Assembly: GCA_012035135.1 (NCBI GenBank)
Contig: JAAUPI010000017.1
Location: forward strand, 1-41,030
Direction of reading: 5' to 3'
From: Microcoleus sp. CSU_2_2
Lineage (GTDB): Bacteria > Cyanobacteriota > Cyanobacteriia > Cyanobacteriales > Microcoleaceae
Length of the DNA stretch: 41,030 nucleotides
Shown: piece after piece, positions 15,296 through 23,200 of the stretch
Position numbering within the stretch: the first letter of the stretch is position 1
Layout of the letters: each line of letters begins with the position of its first letter
The notes under the pieces: model-generated
Told to the model about the DNA's origin: nothing
Databases searched by the model: none
What the model saw: the letters and a program-made list of their open reading frames with translations, nothing else
Translations under genes and position numbers: made by a program

Positions 15296-15808
15296 TCAGG
15301 ATTCAGATTTTTTTTCGATAATTTTTGCGGGTATTCCGACTGCGGTTGCACCGGCTGGTACGTCGCAAATCACGACTGCATTGGCACCAACCAAAGCATG
15401 ATCGCCGATGGTTACGGAGCGAATAATTTTTGCTCCTGTACCGATATCGACGTGACCGCCAATTTTGACGCCTGTCACAATTGTTACCTGTTGAAAAATC
15501 AGGCAATTCGGACCGATCGACGCTTCGGGATGAATGACTACGCCATTAGGATGAGGCAGGACTAGTCCCCCTTCTATCTGGCAGTTTAAAGGGATGTCAG
15601 TTCCAGTTACAACAGTCCAGAATCGATGTTCTAGCACGTTCCAACGGCATAAAATATATCCTACAATTCCACCTTGCTTTTGCCACTTTTGATAGTTGCG
15701 GAGAGATTTGAGCAGTTGGCGACTAGGTTCCCACCACTTGCTGGGTTTTTCGCGACTCCAGTCTGGTTCTGTAGCAGAAATGATTGGTTTAGTGATTGAC
15801 TCAACCAT
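15296..15808 (-). CDS. Hexapeptide-repeat O-acetyltransferase, serine acetyltransferase-like
   Basis: A 170-residue left-handed beta-helix protein with an SAT-type hexapeptide domain: EGGLVLPHPNGVVIHPEASI, GPNCLIFQQVTIVTG, GGHVDIGTGAKI and VGANAVVICDVPAGATAVGI. The N-terminal half is rich in Trp, Lys and Arg (SKWWEPSRQLLKSLRNYQKW) and unlike the CysE N-terminal domain, so this is probably a sugar O-acetyltransferase of the glycan cluster, not cysteine biosynthesis. The His in LPHPNGVVI fits the catalytic histidine of the family. Start at 15808 is the only long reading. Neighbours on both sides are glycan genes on the same strand, 218 bp and 113 bp apart. Confidence 0.83.
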   Translation of the reverse strand: MVESITKPIISATEPDWSREKPSKWWEPSRQLLKSLRNYQKWQKQGGIVGYILCRWNVLEHRFWTVVTGTDIPLNCQIEGGLVLPHPNGVVIHPEASIGPNCLIFQQVTIVTGVKIGGHVDIGTGAKIIRSVTIGDHALVGANAVVICDVPAGATAVGIPAKIIEKKSES

Positions 15809-15921
15809 TGTTTGTGCAGTGTTTCGATGATGTAGACAATTGTGCTTATTTGTGCAGTTTACATGAAAAGGAATCTCTAACCTAAGTATCGAGATTACTT
15901 GAATTGCAACGCAGTTGAAGT

Positions 15922-16533
15922 TTATTTGTTGCCGTAGAAGTGCGACACTCGCAACTTGAGGAGCTGAGGTTCAATTTCGGGGTCGAAGCTGCCCTTGCGG
16001 TTGTTAATCAAATCGGCCCAGGGCAGGCTTTGAGTTTCCGCTTGCAATTTTTTCACTAAGTCTTCGACGCGGCCGATGGGTCTGGCAGGGACGCCGGCAA
16101 CTATATTGCCCTCGGCGACATCTTTGGTGACGACGGCACCGGCGGCAACGATCGCGTTTGGACCAATGGTGACGTTGCGAAGGACGATCGCATTTAAGCC
16201 GATAAATACGTTGTCGCGGATGTCGATCTTGCCGACGGCATCTAGTTTAACATTGTAAGCCCGGTCAAGCATGGCGATCGAGCCATCGTGACCGATCAGG
16301 GTACAAGCAGAGAAGTGAACGTTATTGCCGATGCGGACGTAGGCGGGATCTCCAAAGACGGTGTTGGGCCAGATGCTGCAATTTTCGCCGATGGCGTACA
16401 ACTTTCCGTGGCGACGGAGAAATTCGGTATATTCTTCGGCACAGGGGTTACAGAATTGGACGTAAAAGTCCGGGAACTTGCCGTAACGCATGGCAAGGTG
16501 GCGGAGGATTTTTCGCAATGTCGATCTAAGCAT
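15922..16533 (-). CDS. Hexapeptide-repeat acyltransferase (LbH family)
   Basis: A 203-residue acyltransferase with a left-handed beta-helix made of hexapeptide turns such as IGENCSIWPNTVFGDPAYV, IGNNVHFSACTLIGHDGSIA, IRDNVFIGLNAIVLRNVTI and IGPNAIVAAGAVVTKDV, closing with GNIVAGVPARPIG, the usual maltose/galactoside O-acetyltransferase ending. The C-terminal extension (after residue 160) is hydrophilic and unrecognised. Its start ATG (16531-16533) overlaps the stop of the upstream SAT-like gene by 8 bp, so the two are translationally coupled. An O-acetyl or related acyl decoration of the polysaccharide is likely, the acceptor unknown. Confidence 0.85.
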   Translation of the reverse strand: MLRSTLRKILRHLAMRYGKFPDFYVQFCNPCAEEYTEFLRRHGKLYAIGENCSIWPNTVFGDPAYVRIGNNVHFSACTLIGHDGSIAMLDRAYNVKLDAVGKIDIRDNVFIGLNAIVLRNVTIGPNAIVAAGAVVTKDVAEGNIVAGVPARPIGRVEDLVKKLQAETQSLPWADLINNRKGSFDPEIEPQLLKLRVSHFYGNK

Positions 16534-17107
16534 TTTCCTGGTTTTTGGTAGATTGAAGAATCTTGGCAGGGATACCCACTGCTGTTTTGCCTGCTGGAAT
16601 GTCTGATAAAACTACAGCATTTGCACCGATATTTACGTCGTCTCCCAGGTTGACCTTACCGAGAATTTTTGCACCGGCGCCGACGTTAACTCGATCGCCC
16701 AATTGAGGCGAATCTAGTGGCTTGTCCAAGTAGCGGTTGCCCAAAGTTACACCTTGGCGGATAATGCAATCGTCGCCGATCGTACAATATCCGTGAATAA
16801 TAATAGCGCTTTGATGTTCGATCACCACACGGCGGCCGAGCTTCACAGTGTAAGGCAAATCTATGCCGTAGGTGTTGCGGACTTTTCGGTAGAGCGAGCG
16901 GTAAAGAATGCTCAAGGGAGCGCGCAGCAGCTTAGGTTCAACTTGCATTCTCCAGACACCGAAGCGTTGAACTGCTACGGCGCGAAATCCCGGTTTTGTC
17001 CAATCGCGACCGTGAGCAATCCAGTCTTCTTGAATCTGCTGCCACAGTCCCAGTGCCGGGGTTTCTACTTGATTTTCACTTGTGATTAAGTTTTGCTCAG
17101 TTACCAT
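16526..17107 (-). CDS. Hexapeptide-repeat O-acetyltransferase, serine acetyltransferase-like
   Basis: A 193-residue protein. The C-terminal two thirds are an SAT-type beta-helix: DLPYTVKLGRRVVIEHQSAI, IIHGYCTIGDDCIIRQGVTL, LGDRVNVGAGAKILGKVNLG and ANAVVLSDIPAGKTAVGIPA. The pattern EHQSAIIIHG is the CysE-type catalytic region. The preceding residues (about 25-75) contain DWIAHGRDWTKPGFRAVAVQ and RFGVWRM, an N-terminal part seen in colanic-acid-type WcaB acetyltransferases. It shares the beta-helix type with the 15296-15808 gene but is clearly different in sequence. It overlaps the next acyltransferase by 8 bp and is first of the pair in transcription. Role in glycan O-acetylation is inferred from context. 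Confidence 0.84.
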   Translation of the reverse strand: MVTEQNLITSENQVETPALGLWQQIQEDWIAHGRDWTKPGFRAVAVQRFGVWRMQVEPKLLRAPLSILYRSLYRKVRNTYGIDLPYTVKLGRRVVIEHQSAIIIHGYCTIGDDCIIRQGVTLGNRYLDKPLDSPQLGDRVNVGAGAKILGKVNLGDDVNIGANAVVLSDIPAGKTAVGIPAKILQSTKNQENA

Positions 17108-17240
17108 AAGCTGATTTTTTTGAGAAGGAAGAAGACTTTAGTTATCTACGATATCGGTCAAAATTCAATCTGAAACTGCAAGAAAATCCATCCCAATTTT
17201 TTGATGGGTTTATTTGACTTTGACTTATTTGCAAAAATTC

Positions 17241-18341
17241 TTAAAAGTTTTTGGATTTTTCAATCTTACCCCCTTTAAAAAACACACTATTCAATACAAA
17301 ATCGCTGAGTAATTTTGGTGGGTCGCCGTCTGGTTTGCCTTGAAGTAGGCGGCGCACCCTCCAGACTGCAAAGCCCGACGCCCAGGATACATCAGTTAAC
17401 GCCGTGTAAACCAAGCCGTAGTTTTTGATCAAGTACCTGCGCCGGGAATCAAACCAATAGGTTGGTAATCGCTTGGCGGGCTTTTTGGTGTCAGTGACGC
17501 CTGAGCTTTGACCTACTAGGTGAACAACGCGACTTTCAGGTACGTACCAGCAACTCCAGCCAGCTTTGTACGCTTGCAGGCAAAAGTCCATTTCTTCGCA
17601 GTACATGAAATAAGCTTCATCCATCAAGCCAATCTTTTCAAATACTTCGCGACGGACGATCATGCTGGCTCCAGCTACCCAATCGGTTTGACAGATTTCT
17701 TGGGAAATCGGAGGCGCTGCGGCCCAGTTTGCCAATAACTTGGATATAAAGCCCAGACGCCAACCAAAATCGACTTCGGTCAAGATGTTGTGAAACCGAA
17801 AAGCTGACTCCTGAGGCGTGCCATCGGGGTCTTCCAAACGGCTGCCGGCGATTCCTGCTTCGGGATGAGCGTCCATAAAATCGACGAGGGTTTTGAGGGC
17901 ACCGGGGCGAACTACGGTGTCTGGGTTGAGTAGCAGGAAGTAAGGCGGGGGATTGGTGGATTGCAGGGCCTGACGGATGAGGGCGTTGTTGCCAAAGGCG
18001 AATCCGCCATTGCAGTCTAGGGGCACGAAGGATGCCCATTTGCTCCAGCCTTCTGTTTCGATCGCGCTGCTAATTTCTGCGACTGAGCCATCGCCAGAAG
18101 CGTTGTCGGCAACTGCAACCCGGATACCGGGCAGCGATTCAACTTCGCTAACTAGAGAATGCAAGCAGTCTATGGTCAAACCAGGGGTTCGGTAGTTAAC
18201 AATGACTACAAGTAGCGGATAGGGATGATTGGGCACTATGGCATTGGACATAAGAGCGATCGTCTGTTTAACAATTTCTAGCTCAGTTTGTATCTGTTTG
18301 GCAAGAGCGAGCGATCGACTATTGAAAGTAAGTAAATCCAC
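17241..18341 (-). CDS. GT2 family glycosyltransferase, rhamnosyltransferase-like
   Basis: A 366-residue GT-A glycosyltransferase. LLVVIVNYRTPGLTIDCLHS and VAVADNASGDGSVAEI form the donor-binding region, CNGGFAFGNNALIRQ and FLLLNPDTVVRPGAL are the classical WbbL/rhamnosyl-type motifs (the NPD replaces a simple DXD), and FEKIGLMDEAYFMYCEEMDF followed by CLQAYKAGW is the acceptor-side loop with the ED catalytic base candidate. Alternative start at the internal Met31 (MSNAIVPNHP), 90 bases downstream, would remove the unusual N-terminal leader. It is the first gene of the minus-strand cluster, with 165 bp to the HDAC-family gene upstream, so a promoter may lie between 18342 and 18500. Confidence 0.88.
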   Translation of the reverse strand: MDLLTFNSRSLALAKQIQTELEIVKQTIALMSNAIVPNHPYPLLVVIVNYRTPGLTIDCLHSLVSEVESLPGIRVAVADNASGDGSVAEISSAIETEGWSKWASFVPLDCNGGFAFGNNALIRQALQSTNPPPYFLLLNPDTVVRPGALKTLVDFMDAHPEAGIAGSRLEDPDGTPQESAFRFHNILTEVDFGWRLGFISKLLANWAAAPPISQEICQTDWVAGASMIVRREVFEKIGLMDEAYFMYCEEMDFCLQAYKAGWSCWYVPESRVVHLVGQSSGVTDTKKPAKRLPTYWFDSRRRYLIKNYGLVYTALTDVSWASGFAVWRVRRLLQGKPDGDPPKLLSDFVLNSVFFKGGKIEKSKNF

Positions 18342-18427
18342 TTAATTAAAAGTAAAAAGTGCATCGAAAAAGTTAAAAATCTATTTTTACTCCAAACTTT
18401 ACCGAAACAAGGGGTAAAAGCTGCCTC

Positions 18428-18494
18428 ATATCAGGTCCGATCGAACTATCACTACAAACCGTTTTCATTACTGGTAATCGGTCGGACCTGATAT
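18428..18494. repeat. 13-bp inverted repeat between glycan and HDAC-family genes
   Basis: ATATCAGGTCCGA (18428-18440) and TCGGACCTGATAT (18482-18494) are perfect inverted copies with a 41-base spacer. A long hairpin is possible in RNA from the minus strand after the HDAC-family gene. No T tract follows, so it is a weak terminator candidate and may be a repeat remnant. Confidence 0.6.
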
Positions 18495-18507
18495 CATTCT
18501 GTCGTTC

Positions 18508-19425
18508 TCAAAGTCGATAATGCCTGTAAACTTGACTCGCCGCTCGGTGCAGTAGCGAATGCCGATAAACTAATCCGTTCGTGTCATCGGCATAGCCACC
18601 ACCAATGACACAGGCAACAGGATAGCCCCTCGCTAAACACGCTGTCAAAACTTGCATTTCTCGGCGAAATAACCCCGTATCAGTTAAAGCTAATTTTCCC
18701 AATTTGTCGCCATGATGAGGGTCTACTCCGGCATCGTACAAAACTAAATCTGGCTTGACATTTGACAGCAAATCTGGTAAGTATTTATCCAAGGTTTGTA
18801 AATATTCGTCGTCCTCCATACCGATCGACAAGGGTACATCTAAATCGCTGGTTTGTTTAGTGGCGGGAAAATTGACCTCGCAGTGCATTGAAAAAGTAAA
18901 AACACTGCGGTCATTTTGGAAAATTAGAGCGGTTCCGTCTCCTTGGTGTACGTCTAAATCGAGAATTAATACTTGGCGAACTAAACCCATTTTTTGCAAG
19001 ACACGAGAGGCGATGGCTAAATCGTTAAAAATACAAAAACCAGACCCGTAATTGGGGAAGGCATGATGAGTTCCGCCAGCAGTATTGCAAGCCAAACCGC
19101 ATTCTAAAGCGAGTTTAGCCGTGAGAACAGTGCCTGCGGTAGCAGTGCAAGTACGGTTGACGAGGGCCGGACTCCAAGGTAAGCCAATTCGCCGCTGAGC
19201 TTTGGCATCGAGGGTGCCGTTGCAGTAAGCTTGAACGTAATGGTTGTGGTGGACTAATTCAATCCACTCTTGGGGGGGAAGTTCGGGAGCGTGAAATTGG
19301 GATTTATCGGCCACCCCGTCCGCAAGCAGCATCTGGTAAAGCAGCCGGAACTTCTCCATCGGGAAGCGATGGCCGGATGGGAGGGGTGCAACGTAATCTT
19401 CGTGGTAGATAATTGGTAAGTCCAT
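18508..19425 (-). CDS. Histone deacetylase family (HDAC/acetoin utilisation/APAH-like) amidohydrolase
   Basis: A 305-residue arginase/deacetylase-fold zinc hydrolase. GGTHHAFPNYGSGFCIFNDL is the double-His active-site loop with the FCIFND motif, VLILDLDVHQGDGTALIF gives the DxH zinc ligands, VLYDAGVDPHHGDKLGKLAL the second Asp and HHGD, and CVIGGGYADDTNGLVYRHS the GGGY loop. All key residues are present. It would remove an acetyl group from lysine or a small polyamine or related amide; bacterial members act on varied substrates, so it should not be read as a chromatin enzyme. Transcribed on the minus strand upstream of the glycan cluster; whether it is coregulated with it is unclear. Confidence 0.9.
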   Translation of the reverse strand: MDLPIIYHEDYVAPLPSGHRFPMEKFRLLYQMLLADGVADKSQFHAPELPPQEWIELVHHNHYVQAYCNGTLDAKAQRRIGLPWSPALVNRTCTATAGTVLTAKLALECGLACNTAGGTHHAFPNYGSGFCIFNDLAIASRVLQKMGLVRQVLILDLDVHQGDGTALIFQNDRSVFTFSMHCEVNFPATKQTSDLDVPLSIGMEDDEYLQTLDKYLPDLLSNVKPDLVLYDAGVDPHHGDKLGKLALTDTGLFRREMQVLTACLARGYPVACVIGGGYADDTNGLVYRHSLLHRAASQVYRHYRL

Positions 19426-19489
19426 CGATCGTATTTTAGTAGGAAGTAGTCTCGAATCTCAAATGTAAAACTTCAACTAGCTGGAGAAA

Positions 19490-20017
19490 TTGTATATGCA
19501 ACTAAAAATAGTCTGGCAGTCTGGCAGCAACAACCCGGAAAATGCCGACAACTTGGATAATATCAGTCAGTGGTGGGCTAACCTCAACGGCAAAGAAATT
19601 AGCTGGGTGGAGCGACTAATTCCACAAATTGGCGGTCAAAGCGAAATCCACTGGCAACCGCAACGTTTTGACGAAACATTTGTTATAGTTACTCCTGAAA
19701 TTCGCGACGACACTTTAATTTGGCACAAATCCGATTCTCCTGTGGAACGGAATACAATTGTTGAAAAACTGGAACTAGACAATTTGCAACAGCAATTGTA
19801 CGTCTATCCTCAGTTGGAATCAGAAGTGGTAATTCGCATAGGAATTCCAGAAGTTAAATATCAAACACTTGAATTTGATAATCCCGAAATCGCCTTGGGC
19901 GGAAATAATATTCTGCTGCTGTGGGATGCTGACCAAGAACTTGAAGTTAAAATCGCCCTCAGCAATGAAAATATTGTTAAACTTAAGGAGTTACTGGCAG
20001 ATAGTCCTCCTCAATAA
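19490..20017 (+). CDS. Unrecognised 175-residue protein
   Basis: An intact ORF divergent from the HDAC-family gene, with GGAGA about seven bases before the ATG at 19490 (a second ATG follows at 19496 and may be used). I do not recognise a family. The sequence is soluble, acidic and rich in beta-strand-like stretches (WQSGSNNPENADNLDN at the start, then KLELDNLQQQLYVYPQLESE, VVIRIGIPEVKYQTLEF, ILLLWDADQELEVKIAL). There are no cysteines or membrane segments and no enzyme motif. Codon use and HIP1 content look like the neighbours. The good Shine-Dalgarno and length suggest a real gene, probably a cyanobacterial hypothetical protein of unknown function. Confidence 0.7.
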   Translation: MYMQLKIVWQSGSNNPENADNLDNISQWWANLNGKEISWVERLIPQIGGQSEIHWQPQRFDETFVIVTPEIRDDTLIWHKSDSPVERNTIVEKLELDNLQQQLYVYPQLESEVVIRIGIPEVKYQTLEFDNPEIALGGNNILLLWDADQELEVKIALSNENIVKLKELLADSPPQ

Positions 20018-20027
20018 ATTATGAACG

Positions 20028-20055
20028 TTGACAGTTGATAGTTGACAGTTGACCC
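20028..20055. repeat. TTGACAG-type heptamer direct repeats
   Basis: Overlapping TTGACAG/TTGATAG heptamers run after the unrecognised gene, with another TTGACTG near 20108. Short tandem heptamers occur elsewhere in this window (7378-7407 and 36502-36528). Confidence 0.5.
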
Positions 20056-20164
20056 TTCGACTACGCGAGCGGGTAGGGGCGGTGCCTGTGAGTACGGACC
20101 CTCTTAGTTGACTGTTGACCCTTAAATAGTACCCGAATCAAAGCGTTTCTCGATCGCGGAGTCA

Positions 20165-20217
20165 GGGCTCTATTCATGAGGTTATTTATGTCCGCTCGAT
20201 TGTGGCGGTTGCTATAT
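20165..20217 (-). repeat. Short repeat family R3, inverted copy upstream of the hybrid kinase
   Basis: Its reverse complement begins ATATAGCAACCGC and continues ACATAAATAACCTCATGAATAGAGCC, matching 6087-6140. The central 13 bases differ. It ends about 33 bases before the start codon of the kinase, the same distance from a start codon as the 6087 copy has from the GHMP kinase. Confidence 0.7.
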
Positions 20218-20249
20218 GTTAAATAAATAATCGCTCTGCTACTGACAGT

Positions 20250-23200
20250 ATGAGATTGAAAATGGCAGAACAGAAGATGGTAACAAACAAAGAAAGTATC
20301 CACATTTTAATTATTGACGATCAACCCGATAACCTCCGGTTTCTATCAAGGATATTGACGACAGAGGGGTATAAAGTTCAGCGGGCGATTTCGGGAGAAA
20401 TGGCAGTCAATGCTGCATTTAATTCTCCACCAGACTTGATTTTACTCGATATTGTCATGCCCAAAATGGACGGATATGAAGTCTGCGACAGACTGAAATC
20501 TAATGCAAAAACTAAGGAGATTCCGATAATTTTCTTGAGTGCGCTCAATGAAACTTTTCACAAAGTCAAAGCTTTTGAAATCGGCGGTGTTGACTACATT
20601 ACGAAGCCTTTTCAATTTGAAGAAGTTTTAGTGCGGATCGAAAGTCAACTAACTATTCAACAGCTATCGAAACAATTAAAAGATCAGAATACCCAACTGC
20701 AACGAGAGGCAGAAGTTCGTAAGCAAACAGAACAAGCACTCAGGGAAAGCAAATCGCGGTTGCAAAAATTGGCGGCGAACATACCGGGAGTTATTTATCA
20801 ATTTGTGCAGAACCCACAGGGAAGTTTCAATTTTGAATATATCAGTTCTGCTTGTTGCATGATTTATGAATTGGAGATTGAAGAGATATTAGAAAATCCC
20901 GACTTATGCTTCAATCAGAATCATCCAGACGACCAACAATGTCTGCAAGAAACAATTGCTACTAGCGCTAGAACTTTAGAACCTTTTGCCTCGGAATGGC
21001 GGATTATTACGCCATCAGGAAAAGTCAAGTGGCTGCAATCAAATTCTCGACCAGAAAGGCGCGAAAACGGAGATGTTGTTTGGTACGGGGTACTGTTTGA
21101 CATTAGCGATCGCAAACAATCAGAGCTAGAAACGGCGACAGCTAAAGCAGCTTTAGAAGGGAAAATTCAGCGAGAATTGCTAATCGGAAAAATTACTCAG
21201 CAGATTCGATCGAGCTTGCAGCCAGAGCAAATATTTCAAACAGCAGCAGTTCAAATCGGTCAGGCATTCCGGGTCAATCGCTGTTTAATTCACACTTACG
21301 TTACTAGTCCTCAATCGGATATTCCTTTGGTGGCAGAGTATCTTGAAGAGGAGTGCCAATCTATTCGCAATGTACCAGTTCCGATTTGGGGGAATCCTCA
21401 CGTCGTACAAATGATGGTGCAAGAGCGGGCGATCGCCTCCAATAATGTTAAGTTAGAGCCTCTTTTGCAAGCAGTTCAACCGATTTGCAACCAAATAAAT
21501 TTGAAGTCGATGTTAGCAATTCGCACTTCCTACCAAGGCCAAGCAAACGGCGCTATCTGCTTGCATCAATGCGATCGATACCGGGAGTGGACAGAAGATG
21601 AAATCGACCTTTTAGAAGCTGTTGCTGCTCAAGTAGGAATTGCGCTCGCTCAAGCCGAATTGATCGATCGAGAAAAACAGCGGCGCCAACAACTCGATCG
21701 ACAAAATCAACAGTTACAAGCAGAAATTCGCACCCGCATCCGCGCTGAACAAGCTTTGCAAGAATCTGAAGCAGAATTGCGAACTATTTTTGCTGCCATG
21801 ACTGACTTAGTTTTAGTCAGAAATGCGGAAGGGCGCTGCATCAAAATTGCCCCGACTGGCGCGTCGAGTTTAATTAAACCCCCAGACGAAATGATTAACA
21901 GAACTGCGCATGAAGTTTTGCCGGCATCTGTAGCAGATTTGATATTAGATACTATCCAACAAGTGCTAATAACCAAAGAAAGCATCAATATTGAGTATAA
22001 TTTTACAGCCAGAGATCGCGAAGTTTGGCTCGACGCTAAAGTTTCGCCGCTTTCGCCAGAATCAGTCATCATTGTGGCGCGAGATATTAGCGATCGCAAA
22101 CTTGCAGAATCCGCACTCCGAGAAAGCCAGCATTTCATTCAAGCGATCGCCGATTTGAATCCCAACCTTTTGTATGTCTACGATTTAATTGAACAGCGCA
22201 ACGTTTATGCCAACCGCCAAATGATTACAATGCTCGGTTACACCGCCCAAGAAATACAAGATATGGGTACTGAAATGATACCAACGCTGCTCAACCCCGA
22301 GGATTTGCCAGCATTTTTTGAAGCTGTCCAAAAAGTGGAGCGATCCAAAGACGGCGATGTCATTGAATCTCAATACCGCATGAAACACAAAAACGGCGAA
22401 TGGCGGTGGATTCACAGTTGGGATACAGTATTTCTGAGACAAGCTGATGGCAAGCCTAAACAAATTCTTGGCACAGCTAACGACATCACAGAGCGTAAAT
22501 TAGCCGCAGAAAAATTGCTCGAAACACAACAAAGAATTTCATTTTTATTGCAGCAAACGCCCATAGCCATTATTGAATTAAATCTCAACTTAGAAGTTGT
22601 CACTTGGAATCCTGCTGCTGAGTCTATTTTTGGCTATACCCAACAAGAAGCAATCGGTCGCATCGGCGTCGAGTTGCTGGCACTTGATAACTACCATCAG
22701 CAACTGTCCGACCTTTTAAATAGCAATATTAATCCCAATTTTACTGGCAGTTGTAAAAGTAGCCAAAATCGCACAAAGTCGGGAAAAATTATTTTTTGTG
22801 AGTGGTACAATACTCCGCTAATTGATGAGAATGGCAGGGCGATCGGCATCGCTTCAATGGCTCTTGATATTACGGAACGCAAGCAAGCAGAAATCGCGCT
22901 GCAAGAAAGCGCTTTGCGGCAAAGGGCGATCGCCAGAACTATTGAAAGAATGCGCCAGACATTAGATATCCAAGAAATTTTTCACGCCACAACCCGAGAA
23001 TTGCGGCAAACCATGAAGTGCGATCGAGTCGCCATTTATCGCTTCAATCCTGACTGGAGCGGCGAATTTGTAGCCGAATCTGTTGACAGTAACTGGGTTT
23101 CTCTTATCCAACAACAGCCGAACGAACCCAACCTCACAAAATGCTCTTTAGAAAGCGAAACTTGCCTCGTCCAAAAATTAGATAACAGCTCTTCAGAAGT

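Noticed and set aside
15296-17107. cysE (cysteine biosynthesis) for the SAT-like genes
   Set aside because: The N-terminal regions differ from CysE, two versions lie in a glycan cluster, and a wcaB-like decoration role fits better.
18508-19425. A chromatin-type histone deacetylase role
   Set aside because: Zinc and catalytic residues match the superfamily, but bacteria lack histones and members act on varied amides. Only the fold is called.
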